From assembly GCA_020048595.1 (NCBI GenBank), contig JAIFMH010000086.1:1-64000 (forward strand): 64,000 nt of DNA, given 5' to 3'. Under the pieces are notes generated by a model, which saw only the letters and a list, made by a program, of their open reading frames with translations, had not been told where the DNA came from and did not search any database. This DNA is from Bacteroidota bacterium. Its GTDB lineage: Bacteria; Bacteroidota; Bacteroidia; Bacteroidales; UBA4417. The position numbers were made by a program, and so were the translations under genes. Of the stretch, positions 19,788 to 29,719 are shown one piece after another (position 1 is the first letter of the stretch; the number at the start of each line of letters is the position of its first letter).

Positions 19788-21518
19788 CTATTGCCAGCCT
19801 TGGTTTTGAATCAGGTTATATTTAAGGGTCTCTCCATAAGGAATCGGACCATAAATCTGATAATCGGAGTAATTACGACTCTCTACTTCACGATAGCTGT
19901 AAGTACTTCCGTCGGCTGACACTTCTACTCCACTAACTGCTTTTTTCATTTCAGTAGTCATCTTCCATCGACGCAAATCCCAGAAACGTTGTTCTTCAAA
20001 ACACATTTCAATCCTGCGCTCATTGCGGATAAGATCTGTCATCTGTGCTTTACTTAATCCAGTTACATAAGTTGTAGCTGTTATACCAGCTCTGCTGCGA
20101 ATCGCATTAATGACCTGACGGGCATTGTAGTTTCCAATATTGACATCCGGACCAACGGCTTCATTGGCCGCTTCGGCAAACATTAAAAGCACATCGGTAT
20201 AACGGGCATAGGTGTAATAATGTAATCCACCCGAATTCACTTTCGGATCCAAGTTTACATTGCCTACGTTCATGAATTTTCTTAAATAGTAACCCGTTTT
20301 TGTTGCATAAATACTTGTACTACCCAATGCGTCCTGGGTTCCTGCGGTTGTATTGATCGTGACCGCTGCTGTTCCTCTTGTAAACTTTGCTCCATTATAC
20401 AAGATGAATTTTGCTAATCTGGGGTCTCTGCCTGAATAGGGATCGCTTGAATTAATTTTGATGCTGAGTGTTGGGGTACCATCTGCCATTGGAAAAGCAT
20501 TCACCAGATCCTGTGTAGGATTAGTCAATCCCTGGCCAAAAAGAGAAGGAGTAAAATTGGATAGTTCCCAGGTAGTTGAAGAATTTACCCTGGTAGAATA
20601 CCAAAGCACTTCCGGATGCAAATCTCCTGCATTTGGAACATCTGCATTACTGTAAAACTCGACATTTTTGGTATTCGCCAAATTAACCAGGGTCAATCCA
20701 CTATTTTTATCCATTAATTCAGCTGCTGCCTGTGCCGCCATTTGGTATGTATAACTACCATCTGAATAAGCCGGGCTTGCAGCATACAATAATGCTTTAG
20801 CTTTAATCAACCGGACTGTTAATCCATTTATTCTATTGGCGTTTCTTGCACCTGTAGCGATATCGGCACTGGCATTGCCGCTATCTTTCCATCTGTCCGG
20901 AAGTATGGCAATAGCCTTGTCACAATCGTCGATGATGAATTTAACGAGATCTTTAAAAGAAGAACGTGGAATCTGATAATCAGTAGGATTTGCTGTTGCC
21001 AGCACATGATCAACAATTGGAACGCCAAGCAGTTCTCCATTAGCTCCCTTTCCGGCATGAGCCTGAAGTAGATTGAAATAATTCCAGGCCCTTAAACCAT
21101 AGGCTTCGCCCTTGAGTTTTTGAGAAAAAAGAGCGCTGGTAGTTTCGTTTTTCCAGTACCAATTAACTTTATCAACCTCTGATAAAAAGGTATTGATGTA
21201 TAAAATACTCTCATAAGCTGAATTCCATGCGTCAAAAGGATTTGAACTTGATGTCCAGCCTCCCGCAACAACGGTTTTTATGCTACTTGTAGGTAAATTG
21301 TTTACCGCATCGTCAGATGCGTAAGACTGATTGAAGTTGTTATGAACAACAGGAATGTTCCGGTAGGCATTCATCAGAAATCCTTCGGTATAAGTCACGA
21401 TAGACTCAACATCATTCAGATCATATATATTTTCATCTTCCGGCTCTAATACACTACATGCATTGGTTAAGCCAAGTAAAGTGATGAAGATGAATATCAA
21501 ATATTTGTATTTTTTCAT
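19788..21518 (-). CDS. SusD/RagB-family lipoprotein (pair 2)
   Basis: A 576-residue lipoprotein (LTNAC, Cys 21) with the SusD fold. The N-terminal TPR-like helices include YESILYINTFLSEVDK and LRAWNYFNLLQAHAGK, and the C-terminal signature is INAIRSRAGI followed by LIRNERRIEMCFEEQRFWDLRRWK and a tail ending NPxQ-like (IQNQGWQ). SusD proteins lie over the SusC channel at the outer surface, bind oligosaccharide and close like a lid. It starts 21 bases after susC2 stops, the normal pairing. The first SusD (24405) has the same signatures but differs in length and inserts, so the two pairs may bind different fragments. Confidence 0.95.
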   Translation of the reverse strand: MKKYKYLIFIFITLLGLTNACSVLEPEDENIYDLNDVESIVTYTEGFLMNAYRNIPVVHNNFNQSYASDDAVNNLPTSSIKTVVAGGWTSSSNPFDAWNSAYESILYINTFLSEVDKVNWYWKNETTSALFSQKLKGEAYGLRAWNYFNLLQAHAGKGANGELLGVPIVDHVLATANPTDYQIPRSSFKDLVKFIIDDCDKAIAILPDRWKDSGNASADIATGARNANRINGLTVRLIKAKALLYAASPAYSDGSYTYQMAAQAAAELMDKNSGLTLVNLANTKNVEFYSNADVPNAGDLHPEVLWYSTRVNSSTTWELSNFTPSLFGQGLTNPTQDLVNAFPMADGTPTLSIKINSSDPYSGRDPRLAKFILYNGAKFTRGTAAVTINTTAGTQDALGSTSIYATKTGYYLRKFMNVGNVNLDPKVNSGGLHYYTYARYTDVLLMFAEAANEAVGPDVNIGNYNARQVINAIRSRAGITATTYVTGLSKAQMTDLIRNERRIEMCFEEQRFWDLRRWKMTTEMKKAVSGVEVSADGSTYSYREVESRNYSDYQIYGPIPYGETLKYNLIQNQGWQ

Positions 21519-21539
21519 TTTATCTTGATTTAAATTGAT

Positions 21540-24374
21540 TTAAAATGAGGTGACCAGACCTATTGCGAAATTTCTCGTTCTTGGAGAGCTACCTACATTC
21601 AGTTCGGTATATTTTTTATTCTCTCCTAAAACCAGGGCATTATTGGCTCTCACATACACTCTCGAATCTTTTAGAAATGATACTTTATTTTTCCCTGAGA
21701 AATTATAGGTAAGTTGCATGGTAGGTACAACAAATGAGTTATTCTTAAACATCCAATAATCAGAATTCCGATTATTATTGCTTGCAGTTGTTGTTGACAA
21801 ACGAGGATGGATCGCATACACATTTTTGTTATTGGGACCATACGCATCATTTACCATTTCAGAATATTTTACATCTCCGAAAACCCGATAATAGTTTCCT
21901 GTACGGTAATCATCATTACCTGCCTGGCCTATTCCAAGGATATAGAATTCAAGTTTTTTAAACTTAAAATCCAGGTATAAACTATACTGAGTGCGCAATC
22001 CGTGACCAATAATCCGCTGGTCTTTTTGGTCAATAATATTATCGCCGTTTTGATCCAGGTATTTTATGTCTCCTGCCTGAACCGCTCCAAATGTTGGCAC
22101 TGGTAATCCGGAAACAAGTGAGCCGTCCGGATTAAAATCTGTCTCGCTGTAAAGCCCGTCAGATTTCAATGCCCATAAGGCATCGGTTGCAGTTCCAGTT
22201 CTCAACAATGCAATATCGGCACCTTCATAAACAGGTTCTTCCTGTTTGGTGATTTTTGGTGAGATATAGAGGATGTTGCTACCAGCAGTTATTGAAAAAT
22301 CGGTTGATACATCTAATTTGTAAATAATGCCCAAGTTTAAACCCTGGGTTTGATTGCTGTTGTAATTGCTGTAAACCATATTTTCAAAACCAAGAATCTG
22401 TGGATAAGTACTCGACATCAAGGTGATATTACCTAACGAAGCGCTGTTAAAGTACTCCAATTCCATATTCATTGCATTATTAAAGAGCGTTGCATCCAAT
22501 CCTAACGAAAAATCTCTTCTTTTTTGCAGTGCAATGTCATTGGCTATGGAAGAGTAATTTGTCTCCGCATTTTGGGATACGCCGTTTTGATAAGTAAAAG
22601 TACTGCCACGTAAAAATGTACTTCGATATAAGTTGTAATCGGTCCAATTATCATTTTTTGAAATACCAAAAGATGAGCGAATTTTAAGATAGTTAATAGT
22701 GGATATATCTGACATAAAATTTTCTTCAGACAATACCCATCCAAGACCGAATGACGGAGCTAACTCCATACGATTCCCTTCTTTTAACTTTCTGCTTCCG
22801 ATACCCATTAACGACATTTCAGCGATGTATTTTTTTGAATACATATAGTTTGCTGAAAACCCGGTATGAAACAATACCTCCTTCTGCAGCACATCCGGAT
22901 TGGTAATCATGTCAGTATACATTAAGGCAGTAGCAGAAACAGCATGCTCCCCGAAGGAACGGTTGTAGTTTAATGTCCCAAAATAGGAGTCATGCCTGAA
23001 AAAGGTAGAATTGGCATTATTCGCATTGTACTTATTCGCTGCTATATCAGTTCCTCGTACATAAGCCGTATCCAACAATCCGGTGGTTTCGTCGAAAACA
23101 GGTTCGTAAACAGCAAAGCTTGGACTTTGATTCGAATAGATGGTGTTAAAGAAATCCATTCCACCATAAAGACTTGCAGAAAGTCCTTCTGTAAGAAAAC
23201 GCATATCAATGTCAAGTTTTCCGCTAAACTGGACATCACGTTGCATCAGTTTCTTATTGCCATTCTGGATAAAATTACCGTAAACATTGCTTAGGAACGA
23301 AGAATTTCCTCCCAGAAATTGTCCATTGACTAATTTGGCTTTCCGAAGAAGCAAATTCCGTAAATCTTCATTTGTTATGATATTGGGGTCCCACATTACC
23401 GGATAATTATTGGGCAATTCTGTTGAGGCTGTAGCCCAGATATTATCTGCATTGGGTTGCTTATTAAATGAGAGTCTTGCGGTTGTACTTATACTCATGT
23501 TCATATACTCATTAATGGTAAAATCAAGGTTCCCTCTGAAGTTTAAATTATCAGTAATATCACCCTGAGGGGTATTAAGCCATCCGCTACTTTGATCCCA
23601 GCCAGTACCAACATAGTACCGCACATTTTCGCTACCACCCATTACATCTGCAAATACATTTATACCTGTGGTATTGTCTTTTAAATAATCGCTGGAATAG
23701 AAATCATTATCCGGGAAACGGGCTGGATTAGTTCCGCTACGGGTTCCATCGATTTTCTCCTGCGTATATCGCAAAGAGGAAGGGGCAATACCGTCATTCA
23801 GTTGTGCTTCATTATATTTTCCCATATAATCAGCAGCATTCAGAAATTTAGGCAAAGCCCGTGGGGTCGCATTACCGTATTGTCCGGCAATTCTTATCTT
23901 ATGGATACCGGCTTCGCCGCGCTTGCTTGTTATCAGGATTACGCCCAAATCACCCTGTGCTCCATACATTGCTTTAGATAAAGCATCCCTAAGGATCACA
24001 ATAGACTCAATTTCCAATGGATTTAAACTGTTAACATAGAAGTCATTCTGACGGATACCATCAACCAGTATAGCTGCATTTCCTGTTCCCCAGGTATTGT
24101 AATTACCAAAGAGTCCCGGTACTTTTCCATTCAGAATCTCTCCAATAGAGCTGTTCTGATCCCGTTTTAGTTCTTCCTGCACATCAATAGTAATAACCGA
24201 TCCAGTCGTTTCCCTGGCAGTAATCGTGTTAAAAGTCAGTTTAACCTCCTTGTCAATCCCTTTTTTATCAGGAAACGTATCTGTTTTTATATTACTATCT
24301 TGTGAATAAAGGATCTGTGATAATGCCAATAACACTATCAAAAAGTTGATCTTTATTATTATTTTTCTTTTCAT
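21540..24374 (-). CDS. SusC-like TonB-dependent transporter lacking the N-terminal regulatory domain (pair 2)
   Basis: A 944-residue outer-membrane transporter. After the signal peptide (ends LYSQ) it goes almost directly into a plug domain: IGEILNGKVPGLFG, AAILVDGIRQND, LEIESIVILRDALSKAMYGA and GVILITSKRGEAG. The barrel runs to a typical aromatic end (IGLVTSF). The carboxypeptidase-regulatory-like beta-sandwich that starts most SusC proteins, including the neighbour at 26261, is absent. The remaining N-terminal stretch (about residues 26-60) may still hold the TonB box. It is flanked by susD1 (30 bases upstream) and susD2 (21 bases downstream). Function: TonB-driven import of oligosaccharides into the periplasm together with SusD2. 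Confidence 0.94.
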   Translation of the reverse strand: MKRKIIIKINFLIVLLALSQILYSQDSNIKTDTFPDKKGIDKEVKLTFNTITARETTGSVITIDVQEELKRDQNSSIGEILNGKVPGLFGNYNTWGTGNAAILVDGIRQNDFYVNSLNPLEIESIVILRDALSKAMYGAQGDLGVILITSKRGEAGIHKIRIAGQYGNATPRALPKFLNAADYMGKYNEAQLNDGIAPSSLRYTQEKIDGTRSGTNPARFPDNDFYSSDYLKDNTTGINVFADVMGGSENVRYYVGTGWDQSSGWLNTPQGDITDNLNFRGNLDFTINEYMNMSISTTARLSFNKQPNADNIWATASTELPNNYPVMWDPNIITNEDLRNLLLRKAKLVNGQFLGGNSSFLSNVYGNFIQNGNKKLMQRDVQFSGKLDIDMRFLTEGLSASLYGGMDFFNTIYSNQSPSFAVYEPVFDETTGLLDTAYVRGTDIAANKYNANNANSTFFRHDSYFGTLNYNRSFGEHAVSATALMYTDMITNPDVLQKEVLFHTGFSANYMYSKKYIAEMSLMGIGSRKLKEGNRMELAPSFGLGWVLSEENFMSDISTINYLKIRSSFGISKNDNWTDYNLYRSTFLRGSTFTYQNGVSQNAETNYSSIANDIALQKRRDFSLGLDATLFNNAMNMELEYFNSASLGNITLMSSTYPQILGFENMVYSNYNSNQTQGLNLGIIYKLDVSTDFSITAGSNILYISPKITKQEEPVYEGADIALLRTGTATDALWALKSDGLYSETDFNPDGSLVSGLPVPTFGAVQAGDIKYLDQNGDNIIDQKDQRIIGHGLRTQYSLYLDFKFKKLEFYILGIGQAGNDDYRTGNYYRVFGDVKYSEMVNDAYGPNNKNVYAIHPRLSTTTASNNNRNSDYWMFKNNSFVVPTMQLTYNFSGKNKVSFLKDSRVYVRANNALVLGENKKYTELNVGSSPRTRNFAIGLVTSF

Positions 24375-24404
24375 AATAGATTACATTATTAAGGTTTTTA
24401 CAAT

Positions 24405-26237
24405 CTACCATCCGGGATTTTGTTCCCAATCGGTCGTAAATCTGGTTAAACTAACATCAAAAGGCATCCAGTAATGTTGATCTTTAAACACGTATGCAGT
24501 AACATTTATACGCTTAACGGAGGATTCAACAATAACCTTCTTACTGTCAATATCAAAAGTTAATGCCTGTAATTGAACACCATCCTGAAGGCGTGCTCTT
24601 TTCCACCGTCTGATATCGAACCAATAAACGCCTTCGTAAGCAAACTCAACAGCTCTTTCATTCCGGTAGAGCAATCTAAATGCCGGATCGGAAGCAAGTT
24701 CATAAGATCCCGGAAGCGGATTACCCTCATAGAATGGCAATGTGGCCGCTACAGTTGGTTGCCCGGCACGAACCCTTATTTTATTCACTGCCTGTTCAGC
24801 CGACATACTAAGCCCGGCTGGAATGGTATTGTAACTTCCGGTGCTTTCATAAACTGCTTCAGCATAAGTCAAATAGATGTCGGCTAACCTTAATAAGGGA
24901 GTGCAAAAAGCGGCTAGTCCCGGGTTATTTTTGGTTACGCCATCGGATAAGAATTTTCGTACGGCGTTACTATTCTGTGCGCCGTCAGCTTTTAATTGTG
25001 CAGCAGAAAAATTCAAGGTAATCTTATCGACTTTGTCGCCATGCATATAAAAATTAAAATCATAACGGTTGTCCCTGTCGTCCCATCGTCGGACCTTATC
25101 ATTATCGTATGAAATTTTGTAGCGCGAACCGTCTTTCATTTCAAATTTATCCAGATAATTTTGAGAGCCTTGTGCTGCTTTTTGACCGGTAAGCTGGTTC
25201 TGACCATAGTTTCTGGCGGTAGATTGGCTGACAATCGGCGAACCAAACCGGTCAATCGTCCGGTGAAACAAGACTTCCGGCGTATAAGGCTGAGTTCCGT
25301 TCACAGTTGCAAAGGCTGTTCGAAAATCAGCCCATTTAGTCAGCCCATCTGCATCGGCAACAGGCATGCCGGATGGCTGAGCGCCTATCAGGCTTACTGC
25401 TAAATCGATAGTTTCTTTACAAGCAACGGCACATCGGTCAAGAATATCTTTATTATAATCCAAGACTCCTGTAGCCTGCTCATTAAAAAGCGGACTCGCC
25501 GAGAACTGAAGTGCTTTCGCCTTAAAACCAAGTGCTGCCAGTTTGGAAGGACGCCCCCAATTGATGTTTGGTGAAGGCCAGTTAGCTGGCAACAGGGCTG
25601 CTGCGGCATCAAAATCATCCACAATCCGTTCGAATACGGCCTGCACATCTTTATAGGTCTTGCCGTTTTTTTCGTAGGTCCAATGGCGTTTCATATCTTG
25701 TTCTTCAGCTGTGAAAACCTTGTCCACATAAGGTACAGTGCCAAACGACCTTACATATTCGTAGTAATAGTATGCCCTGAAAAAAAGCGCCTGCCCTTTT
25801 AGCCAGTCTCTCTGCTCATCGGTAGCATCGGTTAAAATTCCTGATTCCAGTTTTTCGAGACACATGTTGGTCATACGAATATTTTCCCACATGGAAGAAT
25901 ACAAACCAGCTGAGAACATACCGCTTTCGGCTGGTGCATAGATACCCCGGTTAGTAATTAAATATGTGTAGTTGCCAAGGTTTCCGTTATAAACAGATTG
26001 TGCTGAAGGCGATAGCGCCTCCCCACCAACGGAGTGCGTTACCCGGGCTCCATGATTGTTATAATCAACCAGGTTATTCAATAGCTGATCCTGGAATCCC
26101 TGAAAGGAGGCATAAGAACCAAAAATCTGTTCTTCAGTAATTGCAGCTTCCGGAGGAATGTTCAAATACTCCTTACAACTGGAAAACATAAAAGCTATTG
26201 CCAGTAACAGACTTATTTTAATTGTATATCTTTTCAT
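24405..26237 (-). CDS. SusD/RagB-family lipoprotein (pair 1)
   Basis: A 610-residue lipoprotein (FSSC, Cys near 21) with the SusD fold. It begins KEYLNIPPEAAITEEQIFGS and has the helical LKGQALFFRAYYYYEYVRSFG. Its C-terminus has VNKIRVRAGQP, LLYRNERAVEFAYEGVYWFDIRRWK and an ending WEQNPGW, all standard for SusD/RagB proteins. It binds oligosaccharides at the cell surface as partner of the SusC encoded 23 bases upstream. It is larger than SusD2 by 34 residues. The sugar-binding residues cannot be assigned without a structure. Confidence 0.95.
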   Translation of the reverse strand: MKRYTIKISLLLAIAFMFSSCKEYLNIPPEAAITEEQIFGSYASFQGFQDQLLNNLVDYNNHGARVTHSVGGEALSPSAQSVYNGNLGNYTYLITNRGIYAPAESGMFSAGLYSSMWENIRMTNMCLEKLESGILTDATDEQRDWLKGQALFFRAYYYYEYVRSFGTVPYVDKVFTAEEQDMKRHWTYEKNGKTYKDVQAVFERIVDDFDAAAALLPANWPSPNINWGRPSKLAALGFKAKALQFSASPLFNEQATGVLDYNKDILDRCAVACKETIDLAVSLIGAQPSGMPVADADGLTKWADFRTAFATVNGTQPYTPEVLFHRTIDRFGSPIVSQSTARNYGQNQLTGQKAAQGSQNYLDKFEMKDGSRYKISYDNDKVRRWDDRDNRYDFNFYMHGDKVDKITLNFSAAQLKADGAQNSNAVRKFLSDGVTKNNPGLAAFCTPLLRLADIYLTYAEAVYESTGSYNTIPAGLSMSAEQAVNKIRVRAGQPTVAATLPFYEGNPLPGSYELASDPAFRLLYRNERAVEFAYEGVYWFDIRRWKRARLQDGVQLQALTFDIDSKKVIVESSVKRINVTAYVFKDQHYWMPFDVSLTRFTTDWEQNPGW

Positions 26238-26260
26238 TTTTTGAAGTTTATTAAGGGTTA

Positions 26261-29200
26261 TTAAAACTGGACATTCAACCCAAGATTTATTTGCTTCTTG
26301 GTCGGATAATTAGATCCGGGATCATCCATACCTACACCATCGTTAGGCATTTTGGTCCAGAGGAATAAGTTTCTTCCATTCACATACAGCTTTAGATTAT
26401 TTATGCGTAAAGGCTCAAGCAGATGTTTAGGTATTGAATAACCCAACTGAATGGATTGCAATCTGAAAAAGGATCCGTCAAACTCAGGATATTGCCCGGT
26501 AGGATTATATGTTTTTGCGCTCAGCGCCAGTGCCGGATAAGTAGGATTACTATTATTATATTCAGGCGACCAGGTATCTCCCAAAATTACAGTAGGTACA
26601 TAGGTATTATCGTAATAGAACAATGATGGTGAAATTCTGCGAGTGGCGTTATAGGCTCCTAAAAACCGCATTGTTAAATCAAATCCTTTATAATCTGTTC
26701 CCAGAGCTATTCCGTAATTGTTTTGCGGATAGCTTGGATAGCCATAAGGAACATTATCGTCGGTACCATAATATTTTCCATCGGCGTTAAAATCGAGCAT
26801 AATCAGATCGCCCGGCAGTAAAAAACTATTTGAAGAGGAATTGGCCCCTCCTGTTGCGCTATACAAGTCGTCCCAGCTTTCGATGAATCCGGTTGAAATT
26901 CCGGTAACAGTCTGACCCAGCGGCTTGCCTTCCGGTTTTTGATGAGGCAAAGTTAATTCAGTAGATTCTTTATAGATCACCTCGCTTCTGGCAACTGCCC
27001 AGTTTGCAGTTATCCAATAGTTAAGACTTTTTTTAACATTATTACGGTAGGTTATTTCCAATTCAGCTCCATGAGAATTTGCCTTGCCGATATTAGCTGG
27101 TGGCGCGGGTTTCCCAAAAATCGGAGGTACTGTACTTGACCTGTCATTGGCTCCCAGCAACATATCTGTTCTTTTTTCATTAAATATATCTGCAGTTAGG
27201 CTAAGCTTGTTGTTAAAAGCTGCAAATTCAAAGCCCAGGTTCTGTTTTGCTGCTTTTTCCCAACGTAAATCAGGATTGCCCGGGTTTCCCTCGTTGTACC
27301 TGATATATTCTCTGTACGCAGAAGGGTATCCATAATAATTTGACTCATAAGCATTCACGCTGTAAGTATTCCAGATGGTTAAGTAAGGCCATGTACTTCC
27401 GGTATTCAAGTTGTCATTTCCAACTAATCCATACGAATACCTTAATTTCAGCTTGTCAAGCCATTTTTGATCTTTTAAAAAACTCTCATTGGATATCATC
27501 CACCCCCCAGCAACAGAAGGGAAAAAGTCGAATCGATAAGCAGGACCAAATTTTTCGGAGCCATTGTATGCCCCATTCATTTCAATAAAATAGCGATTAT
27601 TATAATCGTAAGTAATACGTCCTACCCAATCCTCACGTTTATGTGGCCAGTTGCTGCCAGTTTCAGACTGATCGCGGCTAAACATGGCCATCGCTGTAAC
27701 ACTATGCTTATCAAATGACCTGCTGTATTGCAACTGCAATTGATAATACAAACTACGCTCGGCATCGCCTAATGCAACACTCTCGGTTCCGAATGAATTG
27801 GGAGTTTTCACCCATCCAAAGCCTTCTCTTCCTGCTGTGGGTTCGGTATATGTGGTATAATCGGCCATATTGGCCGGGCTTCCATTCAGCATGTAGGTTT
27901 TGGTAGCATAATCGTAATAGCCACCTTCAAGGTAAAAATTCTTAGCTATTGTTTTCGTGACAACTCCAGCATTTCCGATATTTTTTCCATTATTTCTGAA
28001 TGTATTATCAAACGCCAGCTTACCGACGAAAGATAAACCTTTGGTTATAAAATCAAATTTCTGAGTTAAGGTATAGTCCATGTTAATTGTTGTTCTCGGA
28101 TAGGAGCTCGTACCTGTAAAATTAAAGTCGTACCAGGGATTGGCAGCATTAAACCTGCCGTCCTGGGTCCCGGGCACACCGTCTTCATATACCCTTATCG
28201 GTGTATCTCCGCTAAGATTTGTAAATACGGGAAAAATGCCATTCAATGCACCGCTATTCCTATTTGGAGTGGTTTGTAAACCATACATTCCCGCGAAATT
28301 TGCAGCTAACTGGGTTGTTTTCGTAATTTCAAAATCAAAATTGGCCCGAATATTCAACCTGTCGTATAAGTAAGCAGGCACATAACCGGTTCCTACGTCC
28401 TGACCATCAAAAATATCACCAACATGATTATAACTTGCAGACGCAAAATACTTAGCCCGCTTCGTTCCACCACTGGCAGTTGTATTTACCCGGTATGATT
28501 TAGTAAAATCCTTGAGCATTAGATCCTGCCAATTTTGGTTGGCATAAGCATAGGGATATTTTCCTGTTTTGTAATATTCTATTTCCTTATCAGAAGTGTA
28601 AAGTTCTGTCCATGATCCGTTATTGAAACGACGGGAACGCTCCAGTGCATAGTTTCTTGCAATCGCTCCTTCCCATGTATCAACTCTGTCAATTAATTTT
28701 GAGGCACTTTCAAATGACATTTCTGCTTCGACATTAAACCTTGTTTTTCCTTCTTTTCCACGTTTGGTGGTAATCAATATAACCCCGTTACCACCTTTGA
28801 CTCCAAACACCGCAGTAGCTGAAGCATCCTTTAATACGGAAACACTTTCCACTTCGTTGATATCCACTTCGTTCATTTGACGTTCCACTCCATCTACTAA
28901 AATTAAAGGAGAGGAATTGTTCCAGGTCGTTTTTCCGCGGATAAGAATTTCAGAAGGAGTATAGACTTTTAATCCGGCTGAAAGTGCAGTTACCGCATCT
29001 CCACCAGGCATACCTGAGATGGAAAGAACAGATACTCCGGGTATCAGGCCGGTTAGTGCATCGGTCATGTTACTGACATTACCCTGCATCTTGATATCAT
29101 CTGCCTTTGCGGTACCAATAGCACCAACAAGACTCTGCTTCTTTTGTGTACCATATCCAACCACTACGGTCTCCTGTAGCTCGATATTATCTTCCAGTAG

Positions 29201-29488
29201 CATTACTTCAAGGAATTTATTAGCGCTCTTAATTTCAAGGAGCTGGCTTTTCATTCCGATGAAATGAATTGCTAAATTTTGGCCTAAGCTGGCCTGAATG
29301 GTAAACATTCCATTTACATCTGTAATAGTACCATTGGTAGTGCCGTCAATCATGATACTTGCACCGGGAATGGGGCTGCCATCTTTATCGCTAACTTTTC
29401 CCTTTATTTGAGATTGAGCAAAAATAATTGTGTTAGTGCACATAAAGATTACGAATAAGGCAAGAATTTTTTGCCAATTTTTCATCAT
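26261..29488 (-). CDS. SusC/RagA-family TonB-linked outer-membrane transporter (pair 1)
   Basis: A 1075-residue protein with a signal peptide (ends IFAQ). A carboxypeptidase-regulatory-like domain follows (IKGKVSDKDGSPIPGASIMI, residues about 27-110). The SusC signature VVVGYGTQKKQSLVGAIG is next, then the plug with LILVDGVERQM, VESVSVLKDASATAVFG and GVILITTKRGKEG. The rest is a 22-strand-type barrel ending INLGLNVQF. It imports glycan fragments with SusD1. The first two codons are both ATG, so the start could be 29488 or 29485. It opens a five-gene block ending at 18724. An IS982-family element sits 207 bases upstream of the start, inside what should be its control region. Confidence 0.96.
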   Translation of the reverse strand: MMKNWQKILALFVIFMCTNTIIFAQSQIKGKVSDKDGSPIPGASIMIDGTTNGTITDVNGMFTIQASLGQNLAIHFIGMKSQLLEIKSANKFLEVMLLEDNIELQETVVVGYGTQKKQSLVGAIGTAKADDIKMQGNVSNMTDALTGLIPGVSVLSISGMPGGDAVTALSAGLKVYTPSEILIRGKTTWNNSSPLILVDGVERQMNEVDINEVESVSVLKDASATAVFGVKGGNGVILITTKRGKEGKTRFNVEAEMSFESASKLIDRVDTWEGAIARNYALERSRRFNNGSWTELYTSDKEIEYYKTGKYPYAYANQNWQDLMLKDFTKSYRVNTTASGGTKRAKYFASASYNHVGDIFDGQDVGTGYVPAYLYDRLNIRANFDFEITKTTQLAANFAGMYGLQTTPNRNSGALNGIFPVFTNLSGDTPIRVYEDGVPGTQDGRFNAANPWYDFNFTGTSSYPRTTINMDYTLTQKFDFITKGLSFVGKLAFDNTFRNNGKNIGNAGVVTKTIAKNFYLEGGYYDYATKTYMLNGSPANMADYTTYTEPTAGREGFGWVKTPNSFGTESVALGDAERSLYYQLQLQYSRSFDKHSVTAMAMFSRDQSETGSNWPHKREDWVGRITYDYNNRYFIEMNGAYNGSEKFGPAYRFDFFPSVAGGWMISNESFLKDQKWLDKLKLRYSYGLVGNDNLNTGSTWPYLTIWNTYSVNAYESNYYGYPSAYREYIRYNEGNPGNPDLRWEKAAKQNLGFEFAAFNNKLSLTADIFNEKRTDMLLGANDRSSTVPPIFGKPAPPANIGKANSHGAELEITYRNNVKKSLNYWITANWAVARSEVIYKESTELTLPHQKPEGKPLGQTVTGISTGFIESWDDLYSATGGANSSSNSFLLPGDLIMLDFNADGKYYGTDDNVPYGYPSYPQNNYGIALGTDYKGFDLTMRFLGAYNATRRISPSLFYYDNTYVPTVILGDTWSPEYNNSNPTYPALALSAKTYNPTGQYPEFDGSFFRLQSIQLGYSIPKHLLEPLRINNLKLYVNGRNLFLWTKMPNDGVGMDDPGSNYPTKKQINLGLNVQF

Positions 29489-29586
29489 AGTTTGTGAATT
29501 TTAAAGGTTTAATAAATTAGTTTAGTTTGAATGAAAGTTCTTTGCATAATTTCTGTCCATTAGTTGATTAATTATAGTTTTATGGT

Positions 29587-29645
29587 CGAAAGTATTTTAT
29601 GAGGCTTAATAAAGCATTAACAAATCATTAATAAAATTAACAAAT
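29587..29645 (-). promoter_or_regulatory. Candidate susC promoter region with tandem direct repeats
   Basis: Two copies of a 10-base repeat lie exactly 20 bases apart, at 29616-29625 and 29636-29645 (plus strand attaacaaat). Downstream on the minus strand, TACTTTCG at 29594-29587 is one base from the Bacteroidota -7 consensus TAnnTTTG. A TTTG lies inside the nearer repeat, but its spacing to the -7 box (26 bases) is longer than the usual about 20. Tandem repeats two helical turns apart in front of susC would suit a dimeric activator. The area is AT-rich, so chance repeats are possible. Confidence 0.35.
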
Positions 29646-29695
29646 GTTAAGATTTATAATTAACTGGCAACATTACAATGAGTTACGATTTAATA

Positions 29696-29712
29696 ACCTG
29701 AGTTCGATATAA
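29696..29712 (+). repeat. IS982-family left terminal inverted repeat
   Basis: Reads acctgagttcgatataa and matches the reverse complement of 30716-30732 at 16 of 17 positions. It lies 8 bases beyond the transposase stop codon at 29720, which is the normal 3' margin for a compact element. Confidence 0.85.
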
Positions 29713-29719
29713 GCAACCA

